Assembly (NCBI GenBank): GCA_021604925.1
Contig: BQJX01000079.1
Coordinates: 1 to 8,938, forward strand
DNA: 8,938 bases
Reading direction: 5' to 3'
Source of the DNA: Gemmatimonadota bacterium
Lineage (GTDB): Bacteria; ARS69
Below, in pieces: positions 1 through 6,256 of this stretch; the stretch's first letter is position 1; every line of letters begins with the position of its first letter. The translations under genes and the position numbers were made by a program. The notes under the pieces are model-generated. The model was not told the origin of the DNA. It ran no database searches and saw nothing but the letters and a program-made list of their open reading frames with translations.

Positions 1-1
1 C

Positions 2-313
2 GAAACGCATGAACTCGGTCCGCTGCTCCCCATCGAGGAGGTTCTGGTGAACGTGGCCGGGACCAAGGGCCGCCGCTTCTTCAAGACGTCCCTGTCGCTG
101 GAAATGGAGGGCGACCTCGCCAAGACGGCGCCCGACCGCATGCCGATCCTGAGGGGCCGCGTGATCGACGTCCTGTCGAACAAGAGCATGGATGAGCTGA
201 CCGCGCCCGGCGCCCGTGACACGCTCAAGACGGAGCTCCTGGAGCAGCTGAACGCCGAAGTGTCCGGGGGCACGTTCAATAACCTCTTCTTCACCGAGTT
301 CCTGGTCCAATGA
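2..313 (+). CDS. fliL: FliL, flagellar basal body-associated protein (3' part only)
   Basis: The reading frame is already open at the window edge, so the N-terminus and its membrane anchor lie upstream; 103 residues are visible. FliL is a single-pass inner-membrane protein whose periplasmic domain rings the MotAB stators and supports torque. The visible part has the typical FliL pattern: a G-P-L-x-P-I-E-E stretch, then V-N-V-A-G-T-K-G-R-R-F-F-K before the first strand (an 'NL-G-RRYLK'-type motif), a long helix with D-R-M-P-I-L-R-G-R-V-I-D-V-L-S, and the family ending F-F-T-E-F-L-V-Q. A GTG at base 47 is internal to this conserved domain and should not be taken as the start. The stop overlaps the fliN start (ATGA), so the two are translationally coupled. 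Identification is strong; completeness cannot be judged. Confidence 0.93.
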   Translation, partial: ETHELGPLLPIEEVLVNVAGTKGRRFFKTSLSLEMEGDLAKTAPDRMPILRGRVIDVLSNKSMDELTAPGARDTLKTELLEQLNAEVSGGTFNNLFFTEFLVQ

Positions 314-684
314 GCACCGACATCCTCTCCTCCGGCTCCGCCGACGCCCTTCCCGAGTTCTCGCCGACCCCCCGGGCGGGCGAGAGTGTGCTGACGCTGG
401 ACCGGCTGTCCTCGCTGGCCCTGCCCGTGACGGTGCCGCTGGGCGTCGTCGACTTCGATCTGCGCTCCTTCCTGGAGCTGAAGGTAGGATCCGTACTCCG
501 AACGAACCGCCAGACCGGCGAGTCGTTGGAGATCTCCGTGAACGGCACGCCCATTGCAAGGGGTGAGGTTCGTATTCAGGGCGAACGATTCGCCGTTCGC
601 ATCACGGAGATCCTCCGCGCGTTGCCACAGCGCGACGTGGAAGGAGCACAGATCAATGCTTCGGACGTTCCGCCGCCGAGCTGA
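310..684 (+). CDS. fliN: FliN, flagellar motor switch (C-ring) protein
   Basis: This 124-residue protein is of usual FliN length. Residues 1-28 are a variable, low-complexity lead. Residues about 29-105 form one SpoA (surface presentation of antigens) domain, with L-x-L-P-V-T-V-P-L-G near its start, then F-L-E-L-K-V-G-S-V-L, and the hallmark N-G-T-P-I-A-R-G-E-V followed by F-A-V-R-I-T-E-I-L. FliN forms the lower part of the cytoplasmic C-ring, helps set rotation direction and docks FliH for export. The start ATG overlaps the fliL stop, and no clear Shine-Dalgarno precedes it, which fits coupling to fliL. In many operons fliM lies between fliL and fliN; here it does not. One SpoA domain and the short length argue against a FliM or a FliM-FliN fusion. 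The last 29 bases overlap fliO. Confidence 0.93.
   Translation: MSTDILSSGSADALPEFSPTPRAGESVLTLDRLSSLALPVTVPLGVVDFDLRSFLELKVGSVLRTNRQTGESLEISVNGTPIARGEVRIQGERFAVRITEILRALPQRDVEGAQINASDVPPPS
641..646 (+). promoter_or_regulatory. Ribosome binding site deciding the fliO start
   Basis: AAGGAG lies inside the 3' end of fliN, nine bases before the ATG at 656. It favours that ATG over the longer open frame, whose upstream residues (basic, serine-rich) do not look like any FliO sequence. Confidence 0.75.
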
Positions 685-1096
685 CCTTCGCCTCGTCGCG
701 CTGGCGACGCTGATTCCATACCCCGTTCACGCCGCCGGAGCCGAGAGCTCGGGAACGCTGTCGCTCGTGCTGCGCGCCGTCGGTTCGCTGGGTGCGGTGC
801 TCGTGCTGATCGGGCTGCTGGCCCTGCTGTTCAAGCATCTCCGCACGTCGCGGGTGTTGCCCATGGCCCACCGGGACCTGAAAGCGGTGGGTCGCCTGGG
901 ACTCGGCGGTCGCCGTGAAGTGCGACTCGTGCAGGTGCGGGATCGGCTTCTCGTGCTGGGAGTCACCGAGCAACATATCGAGATGCTCACGGAACTGCCG
1001 GCCGACGGTTCCGACCTCGCCTCGGAGCCGGTCGCGGATGCCGCGGACCCCGTGCCCGACCTGCGCGTGTTGCAGAAACTGACCAGTTCTCCCTGA
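656..1096 (+). CDS. fliO: FliO, flagellar export gate assembly protein
   Basis: This protein of 146 residues assists formation of the FliP-FliQ-FliR export gate in the inner membrane. The N-terminus is basic (five Arg in the first 12 residues), followed by a hydrophobic run ending V-H-A-A-G-A, which looks like a signal peptide; many FliO proteins have one. A single membrane helix spans about residues 38-59. The cytoplasmic part carries the recognisable FliO core: V-G-R-L-G-L-G-G-R-R-E-V-R-L-V-Q-V, then D-R-L-L-V-L-G-V-T and an E-M-L-T-E-L-P segment. The tail from about residue 115 is acidic and Ala/Asp-rich. The start is chosen for its AAGGAG site inside fliN. FliO is poorly conserved in sequence, but the core motif and the position before fliP make the call firm. 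Confidence 0.9.
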   Translation: MLRTFRRRADLRLVALATLIPYPVHAAGAESSGTLSLVLRAVGSLGAVLVLIGLLALLFKHLRTSRVLPMAHRDLKAVGRLGLGGRREVRLVQVRDRLLVLGVTEQHIEMLTELPADGSDLASEPVADAADPVPDLRVLQKLTSSP

Positions 1097-1223
1097 CCAG
1101 AATCCGGTCACTGCTCAAACTCTGGGCACCCCGCCGGCGCACCGAACGTGCGTCCCGCCCGCCCCCAAACGGCAAGTCACGGTTTCGCAACATCTTCCAG
1201 CTTACTTTAGAAAATTCTCAGGG

Positions 1224-1238
1224 TGGCATCGCCTTTGC
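1224..1238 (+). promoter_or_regulatory. Candidate sigma-54 (-24/-12) promoter for fliP onward
   Basis: TGGCATCGCCTTTGC matches the sigma-54 consensus TGGCACG-N4-TTGC at nine of eleven fixed positions. The invariant GG and GC are separated by exactly ten bases. With C1238 as -12, transcription would start near base 1250, leaving a leader of about 42 nt to the TTG at 1292. An AT-rich patch lies just upstream. Sigma-54 control of middle flagellar genes is established in Vibrio, Pseudomonas, Campylobacter and others. No activator site was recognised, and use of sigma-54 by this host is inferred. Confidence 0.5.
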
Positions 1239-1280
1239 GTATTCCGTGGTCGTTCGGGAGAAGCTCGGCTGCTTGGATAG

Positions 1281-1284
1281 GGAG
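1281..1284 (+). promoter_or_regulatory. Ribosome binding site for the fliP TTG start
   Basis: GGAG, within AGGGAG (1279-1284), ends seven bases before the TTG at 1292. It is the best-placed Shine-Dalgarno in this frame and supports that unusual start codon over the GTG at 1223 and the ATG at 1322. Confidence 0.65.
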
Positions 1285-1291
1285 AAGCGCG

Positions 1292-2059
1292 TTGAAGGCA
1301 ATTTCAATCACACCTTGGGGAATGCTGGCGGCGGTCGCCCTGGTGGCGCTCGTAGCCGCCCCGGCGTCGGCCCAGACGTCGATCCCCATGCCTACGCTGT
1401 CGTTCGGCGTGGAAGACACCACCGAGCCTTCCAAGATCGCGCTGTCGCTGCAGATCCTGGCGCTGATGACGGTGCTGTCGCTCGCGCCGGCCTTCCTGAT
1501 TCTCACCACCTCGTTCACGCGCATCGCGGTGGTGCTCGGCTTCCTGCGCACCGCTCTCGGCACTCAGCAGCTCCCCCCCAATCAGATCATCATCGGGCTG
1601 TCGCTCTTCCTCACGTTCTTCGTGATGGCGCCGACCTGGAAGGAGATCCAGAACGAGGCGCTGCAGCCCTATCTGGACGGTGAACTCAGCATGGACGTGG
1701 CGGCCGCCCGCGCCGCCGGCACCATGAAGGGGTTCATGATCCGCAACACGCGGACCGAGGACCTCGGTCTCTTCGTGGAGTTGCGCCAGGGAGAAGTCCC
1801 GCAGGGTCCCGAAGACCTCGGCCTGGAAGTCATCGTGCCCAGCTTCGTGATCTCGGAGCTGCGCACTGCGTTTCAGATGGGCTTCGTTCTCTACGTTCCG
1901 TTCCTGGTCATCGACATGGTCGTGGCGTCCGTCCTCATGTCGATGGGCATGCTGATGCTTCCGCCCGTACTCATCTCGTTGCCCTTCAAGATTCTCCTCT
2001 TCGTTCTGGTCGACGGGTGGCACCTGGTGGTGCGCTCGCTGGCCGGAAGCTTCGCGTGA
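1292..2059 (+). CDS. fliP: FliP, flagellar type III export gate protein
   Basis: FliP forms five of the subunits of the helical FliP-FliQ-FliR export channel. From the TTG start the protein has 255 residues, the usual size. Residues 1-27 make a clean cleavable signal peptide (Lys2, hydrophobic core, A-S-A before Q28), as FliP is known to have. The family core follows: S-L-A-P-A-F-L-I-L-T-T-S-F-T-R-I, then L-R-T-A-L-G-T-Q-Q-L-P-P-N-Q, and near the C-terminus S-E-L-R-T-A-F-Q-M-G-F, S-M-G-M-L-M-L-P-P and L-P-F-K-I-L-L-F-V-L-V-D-G-W. The TTG is chosen for its GGAG site and because it opens the signal peptide directly. A GTG at 1223 would add 23 residues of non-family sequence. fliQ begins seven bases after the stop. 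Confidence 0.96.
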   Translation: MKAISITPWGMLAAVALVALVAAPASAQTSIPMPTLSFGVEDTTEPSKIALSLQILALMTVLSLAPAFLILTTSFTRIAVVLGFLRTALGTQQLPPNQIIIGLSLFLTFFVMAPTWKEIQNEALQPYLDGELSMDVAAARAAGTMKGFMIRNTRTEDLGLFVELRQGEVPQGPEDLGLEVIVPSFVISELRTAFQMGFVLYVPFLVIDMVVASVLMSMGMLMLPPVLISLPFKILLFVLVDGWHLVVRSLAGSFA

Positions 2060-2066
2060 GGTCCCT

Positions 2067-2333
2067 GTGACTCCGGAATCCGCCCTGGACATGTTTCGGG
2101 AAGCGCTCTTCACCGCGCTCATGCTGGCCTCGCCGATGCTCGGCGTGGGTCTCGTGATCGGGTTGACGGTCAGCATCTTCCAGGCCGTCACCTCGATCCA
2201 GGAAATGACGCTCACGTTCATCCCCAAGATGATCGGCGTGATTCTGGCCGTGATCATCGCGTTGCCGTGGATGCTGCGGTTCATGATCGGGTACACCACC
2301 ACGCTGTTTTCTTCCCTCGGCATGGCGCACTAA
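2067..2333 (+). CDS. fliQ: FliQ, flagellar type III export gate protein
   Basis: This 88-residue protein has two membrane helices (about residues 12-38 and 52-76) joined by the conserved segment F-Q-A-V-T-S-I-Q-E-M-T-L-T-F-I-P-K, which marks FliQ. About four copies pack around the FliP-FliR core in the inner membrane. Its length and both helices are typical. It starts with GTG, with GAGG overlapping the fliP stop five bases upstream, and is followed by fliR after nine bases. Nothing about it is unusual. Confidence 0.96.
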   Translation: MTPESALDMFREALFTALMLASPMLGVGLVIGLTVSIFQAVTSIQEMTLTFIPKMIGVILAVIIALPWMLRFMIGYTTTLFSSLGMAH

Positions 2334-2342
2334 GGCGGAATC

Positions 2343-3113
2343 GTGAATCTCTTTCCCGACCTCGGTCAGATCTATGTCTTCGGCCTGCTCCTGGGGCGCG
2401 CCGGCGGGCTGGTGTCCATGGCGCCGTTCTTCGGCGAGCGCCTGGTTCCGCGCAAGGTGAAGATCCTGCTGGTCGCGGCGCTCGCCTTCCTCATGGTGCC
2501 GCTCGCCGAGGTCCACCCGACGGCTCCCGAGGCGCTGAGCACGATCGTCTTTGCCCTGATCGGAGAGATCTCGATCGGAGTGGCCATGGGCTTTCTCGCG
2601 CAGCTCCTGATCCTGGCGTTCAACATGGCGGGGGAGATCATCTCCTATCAGATGGGCTTTGCCATGGCCGCGTTCATGGATCCCACCCAGCCGTTCCGCC
2701 AGACCGTGATGGGCCGCTGGATGTGGATGTGCGCCATGGCGCTGTTCCTCACGCTGGGCGGGCACCACTTCCTGCTGCGCGCGCTCCGATTCAGTCTCCA
2801 GCAGCTCCCCCCCGGGCAAGCGTTCCTGAGCAACGCCGACGTGTCCGCACTGACCCGCTTCAGCGCGGACGCGTTCGGCACGGCCCTGCAGATGGCGGCG
2901 CCGGCGGTCGGCGTGCTCCTGCTCACCTCCATGGCGCTGGGCATCCTGGCTCGCTCGGTGCCGCAGATGAACGTCTTCATCGTGGGCTTCCCGCTCAAGA
3001 TCACCGCCGGAATCGTGGGCCTGGCCTGGGCCCTGCCGTACCTCGCCGAGGTCGCGCGCCGCGACATCACGGAACTCGCTCACCGTCTCGCGCTGCTCGG
3101 CGCGGGCGCCTAG
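2343..3113 (+). CDS. fliR: FliR, flagellar type III export gate protein
   Basis: FliR closes the export-gate helix as a single copy and structurally resembles a FliP-FliQ fusion. The 256 residues match the usual length. Family features in order are R-A-G-G-L-V-S-M-A-P-F-F-G near residue 20, I-G-E-I-S-I-G-V-A-M-G-F around 80, an A-G-E-I-I-S-Y-Q-M-G-F-A-M-A stretch with D-P-T near 105, and the late segment P-Q-M-N-V-F-I-V-G-F-P-L-K-I. Six to seven hydrophobic helices can be seen. It starts with GTG, preceded by a GGCGGA-like site. It is separate from FlhB, not fused as in some clostridia. Confidence 0.96.
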   Translation: MNLFPDLGQIYVFGLLLGRAGGLVSMAPFFGERLVPRKVKILLVAALAFLMVPLAEVHPTAPEALSTIVFALIGEISIGVAMGFLAQLLILAFNMAGEIISYQMGFAMAAFMDPTQPFRQTVMGRWMWMCAMALFLTLGGHHFLLRALRFSLQQLPPGQAFLSNADVSALTRFSADAFGTALQMAAPAVGVLLLTSMALGILARSVPQMNVFIVGFPLKITAGIVGLAWALPYLAEVARRDITELAHRLALLGAGA

Positions 3114-3122
3114 GAGAGTCAC

Positions 3123-4202
3123 GTGGCCGACACCGGACAGGAACGCACCGAATCCGCCACTCCCCGGCGGCGAGCCAAGGCTCGCGAGAAGGGGCAGGTG
3201 GCTCGGTCCACGGAAGTGTCCTCGGTGGTGGTGCTCGCGGTGGGGCTGGCCGCGCTCGCCATGCTGGGACCGGACATGACGAACAAGGCAGCGAGCTACG
3301 TGCGGGAGATCTTCCGGGGTGTGGGCACCGTGTCGCTGGACGCCACGTCCATCATCCCGTTCTTCAAGCACGGCGGCCTGGTCCTCTTCAGCATCGTGAT
3401 CCCCATGGCGGGGCTGATTGCCGCCGCCGGAGTGGCGGCCAACCTGGCCCAGACCGGCATCCTGCTCACGCTGCAGCCGCTGGCCCCGCAGTTCAACCGC
3501 ATCAACCCGACCACCGGCCTCAAGCGGATCTTCTCCAAGCGCGGCGCCATGGAGCTCTTCAAGTCGCTGGTCAAGATGTCCGTGGTGGCCGGCGTGGTCG
3601 CGTGGACGCTGCTGAGCACGGTGGAGTCGTTCACGCCGCTGATGACGGTGGAAACGTTCGGCGCCTACCGCGTCATCTTCACCGCCATGATCAAGATGGC
3701 GGCCGCGGCGGCGTTCGCGCTCGCGATCGTGGCGATCCTGGACTTCTTCTTCCAGCGCTACGAGTTCGAAGAGCAGAACAAGATGACGAAGCAGCAGGTC
3801 AAGGAAGAGCACAAGGAGAACGAAGGCGACCCGCAGATCAAGGGCAAGGTGCGGGCACTCCAGCAGGCGCTCAGCCGGCAGCGGATGATGCAGGACGTGA
3901 AGGAGGCGGACGTGGTGGTGACCAACCCGATCCGGTTCGCCGTGGCGCTCAAGTACGACGTCGCCAAGGGCGGCGCTCCCCGCGTGGTCGCCAAGGGCGC
4001 CCGCCTCATGGCCAAGCGGATCCGTGAGATCGCCCGGGAGGCCGGCGTCCCCATCATCGAGAACCCGCCGCTGGCGCGCTCGCTGTTCAAGGCGTGCCGG
4101 GTCGGCGCGGAAGTGCCGCTGTCGCTGTACAAGGCGGTCGCGGAACTGCTCGCCTTCGTGTTCCGGCAGCGTGACCAGGCGGCGGCCGGAGGCGCCCGAT
4201 GA
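3123..4202 (+). CDS. flhB: FlhB, export gate and substrate-specificity switch, with a non-canonical cleavage motif (NPIR)
   Basis: The 359-residue protein has the normal FlhB plan. Residues 1-28 are a basic lead (E-S-A-T-P-R-R-R-A-K-A-R-E-K-G-Q-V-A). The membrane domain runs to about 205 and includes Q-F-N-R-I-N-P-T-T-G-L-K-R-I-F-S. A charged linker carries E-E-H-K-E-N-E-G-D-P-Q-I-K-G, followed by the cytoplasmic domain with A-P-R-V-V-A-K-G. In the family this domain cuts itself between Asn and Pro of a near-invariant N-P-T-H, which permits the switch from rod/hook to filament export. Here residues 268-271 (bases 3924-3935) are N-P-I-R: the scissile pair remains, but Thr and His are replaced. 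Three base changes separate it from an NPTH coding form, so a single error cannot explain it. The GTG start has AGGAG six bases upstream, and the stop overlaps flhA. Confidence 0.95.
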   Translation: MADTGQERTESATPRRRAKAREKGQVARSTEVSSVVVLAVGLAALAMLGPDMTNKAASYVREIFRGVGTVSLDATSIIPFFKHGGLVLFSIVIPMAGLIAAAGVAANLAQTGILLTLQPLAPQFNRINPTTGLKRIFSKRGAMELFKSLVKMSVVAGVVAWTLLSTVESFTPLMTVETFGAYRVIFTAMIKMAAAAAFALAIVAILDFFFQRYEFEEQNKMTKQQVKEEHKENEGDPQIKGKVRALQQALSRQRMMQDVKEADVVVTNPIRFAVALKYDVAKGGAPRVVAKGARLMAKRIREIAREAGVPIIENPPLARSLFKACRVGAEVPLSLYKAVAELLAFVFRQRDQAAAGGAR

Positions 4203-6256
4203 AGAACGTGCTGAACACCCTTCGACAGGGCTCGGTGCTGCTGGCGCTGGGCATGTTCCTCACGCTGGCCGTGATGATGGTGCCGGTCCCCACGCCGCTG
4301 CTCGATCTCACCATCACGTTCAACATCGCGTTCGCGCTGCTGGTTCTCCTGGTCACGCTGACCACGCGGGAGCCCCTGGACTTCTCGGTGTTCCCGAGTC
4401 TGCTGCTCGTGCTGACGCTGCTTCGCCTGTCGCTGAACGTGGCCTCCACGCGCCTCATTCTCGCGAACGGCTTCGCCGGCCGGGTCATCGAGAGCTTCGG
4501 CGAGTTCGTCGTCTCCGGAAACCCCGTCATCGGACTCGTGATCTTCATCATCCTGGTCGTCATCCAGTTTGTCGTGATCACCAAGGGTGCCGGCCGGGTG
4601 GCCGAGGTGGGCGCACGATTCACGTTGGACGCCATGCCGGGCAAGCAGATGGCGATCGACGCGGACCTCAACGCCGGCCTGATCGACGAGGCGGAGGCCA
4701 AGCACCGCCGCGAGAAGATCTCGCAGGAAGCCGACTTCTACGGCGCCATGGACGGTGCGTCCAAGTTCGTGCGCGGCGACGCGATCGCCGGCATCGTGAT
4801 CACGCTGATCAACATCCTGGGCGGGTTCGTGATCGGCGTGGCGCAGCGCGGCATGGGCTTTGCCGAGGCGATCAACACCTACACGCTGCTCACGGTCGGA
4901 GACGGACTGGTCAGCCAGATCCCGGCGCTCATCGTTTCGATCGCCGCCGGTATCCTGGTCACGCGCGCCGCGGGCGACACGGACCTGGGCGGGGATCTGG
5001 TTCGTCAGGTGTTCCTGCGCCCGCAGGCCATGCTGGTGGCGAGCGGCATGCTGGCCGCGCTGGGACTGGTCCCGGGCCTGCCCACCGTGCCGTTCATGGT
5101 GCTGGCCGCCTTGGCGGCACTGGTCGGCGGTCTGACCGTGCGCACGTCCCGTCGTGAGGTCGCCAGCGCGGCCCTCGAGCTCAAACAGGAAGCCGCCGAG
5201 GCCGCGACCGGCCCGTCCGCCGTGGACGAACTGCTCGTCGTGGATCCGCTCGAAGTGGAGATCGGCTACGGGTTGATCGCGCTGGTCGACGCCAATCAGG
5301 GAGGCGATCTGCTCGACCGGATCACCATGATTCGCCGCCAGGTGGCCTCCGAGCTCGGGTTCGTGGTTCCGCCGGTGCACGTGCGGGACAGCATCCAGCT
5401 CGAGCCGAACCAGTACCGCGTCCGCGTGAAGGGCGTCCCCATCGCCCTGGGCGAGGCCGACAAGGACCGGTTGCTGGCCATGAACCCGGGCACCGCCACC
5501 GGCGACGTCCGCGGCCTGAACGTGCGCGAACCGGCGTTCGGGCTGCCCGCGGTGTGGATCGCCCGGGGCGACCGCGACGACGCGGACCGGAAGGGCTTTA
5601 CCGTGGTCGAGCCGTCGGCGGTCATCGCCACGCACCTGACGGAGATCATCAAGACCAGCGCGCCCGTGCTGCTCGGCCGCCAGGAAGTGAAGGAACTCGT
5701 GGACGGCGTCCGCGAGCGCACACCGGCCGTGGTGGAAGAGCTGATCCCGGGCCACATGACGCTGGGAGGCGTGCAGAAGGTGCTGGCCGGTCTGCTGCGC
5801 GAGCGCGTGTCCATCCGCGACCTGGTCACCATCCTCGAGACGCTGGCGGATCACGCTCAGTCCACGCGCGACATTCCCACGCTCGTCGAGCTGTGCCGGG
5901 CCACGCTGGGTCGCGCCATCTGCGACATGCACAAGAACCCGGACGGCACCATCGCCACGGTCACGTTCTCGCCGCACCTCGAGTCGATCCTGGGGGACTC
6001 GCTGGGCGGGCAGGGGAGTGGCCTCACGCTGCCGCCGGACCAGAACCGGATGTTGCTGGACTCGCTGAACCAGCTCGTGGAGCGCGCGGTCACCACCGGA
6101 AGACAGCCGGTCGTGCTCACGTCGTCCCGCATCCGCTCCGCCGTGCGTCGCCTGATCGAACCGTTGCTCCCGCACGTGGCCGTGCTCTCGTTCTCCGAGA
6201 TCGCGTCCGGAACGCCCGTAACCTCTGTCGGAACGGTGAAGTGGAACGATGAGTAG
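4199..6256 (+). CDS. flhA: FlhA, flagellar export gate ring protein
   Basis: FlhA forms the nonameric ring that receives chaperone-bound substrates and couples export to proton flow. The 685 residues are typical. The N-terminal half (to about residue 320) has eight likely membrane helices and the FHIPEP family signatures: L-R-L-S-L-N-V-A-S-T-R-L-I-L near 80, an A-R-F-T-L-D-A-M-P-G-K-Q-M block with Asp144, and R-G-D-A-I-A-G at 192-198. After an Ala/Glu-rich linker, the soluble domain contains E-I-G-Y-G-L, P-x-V-H-V-R-D, Y-R-V-R-V-K-G and V-L-L-G-R-Q-E-V-K-E-L-V. A GGAGG site precedes the ATG by six bases, which itself overlaps the flhB stop. The last eight bases overlap flhF. No missing family element was noticed. 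Confidence 0.97.
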   Translation: MKNVLNTLRQGSVLLALGMFLTLAVMMVPVPTPLLDLTITFNIAFALLVLLVTLTTREPLDFSVFPSLLLVLTLLRLSLNVASTRLILANGFAGRVIESFGEFVVSGNPVIGLVIFIILVVIQFVVITKGAGRVAEVGARFTLDAMPGKQMAIDADLNAGLIDEAEAKHRREKISQEADFYGAMDGASKFVRGDAIAGIVITLINILGGFVIGVAQRGMGFAEAINTYTLLTVGDGLVSQIPALIVSIAAGILVTRAAGDTDLGGDLVRQVFLRPQAMLVASGMLAALGLVPGLPTVPFMVLAALAALVGGLTVRTSRREVASAALELKQEAAEAATGPSAVDELLVVDPLEVEIGYGLIALVDANQGGDLLDRITMIRRQVASELGFVVPPVHVRDSIQLEPNQYRVRVKGVPIALGEADKDRLLAMNPGTATGDVRGLNVREPAFGLPAVWIARGDRDDADRKGFTVVEPSAVIATHLTEIIKTSAPVLLGRQEVKELVDGVRERTPAVVEELIPGHMTLGGVQKVLAGLLRERVSIRDLVTILETLADHAQSTRDIPTLVELCRATLGRAICDMHKNPDGTIATVTFSPHLESILGDSLGGQGSGLTLPPDQNRMLLDSLNQLVERAVTTGRQPVVLTSSRIRSAVRRLIEPLLPHVAVLSFSEIASGTPVTSVGTVKWNDE

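Larger units (their letters stand above)
1097..1291 (+). other. Intergenic gap between fliO and fliP
   Basis: This is the only long non-coding stretch inside the cluster. It is GC-rich except for an AT-rich patch at about 1201-1220, directly before a candidate -24/-12 promoter at 1224-1238. I see no strong hairpin followed by a T-run, so no clear intrinsic terminator. The frame of fliP is open back to a GTG at 1223, but residues encoded before 1292 do not resemble FliP, and that GTG overlaps the promoter element. Confidence 0.6.

Noticed and set aside
554..655. Longer N-terminus for fliO from a start at 554
   Set aside because: The extra residues are Arg/Ser-rich and are the shifted-frame product of conserved fliN codons; AAGGAG nine bases before the ATG at 656 fixes the start.
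1094..1115. Possible terminator hairpin after fliO (GACC...GGTC)
   Set aside because: The stem is only four base pairs with no T-run; it is within chance expectation.
1223..1291. GTG at 1223 as the start of fliP, adding 23 residues
   Set aside because: The added residues do not resemble FliP, the GTG falls in the candidate promoter, and the TTG at 1292 has a better-placed ribosome site and opens directly into a signal peptide.
2018..2033. A second sigma-54-like sequence (TGGCAC...TGC) near the 3' end of fliP
   Set aside because: The spacing between GG and GC is eleven bases instead of the strict ten, and it lies inside conserved FliP codons.
1986..3812. A 608-codon minus-strand open frame opposite fliQ, fliR and flhB
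   Set aside because: Same GC-rich shadow effect: low-complexity charged translation with no recognisable motif, and real genes fully occupy the other strand.
2267..4027. A 586-codon plus-strand open frame overlapping fliR and flhB in another frame
   Set aside because: It is an out-of-frame shadow with a Gly/Arg/Pro-rich translation, while fliR and flhB in the proper frames match their families end to end.
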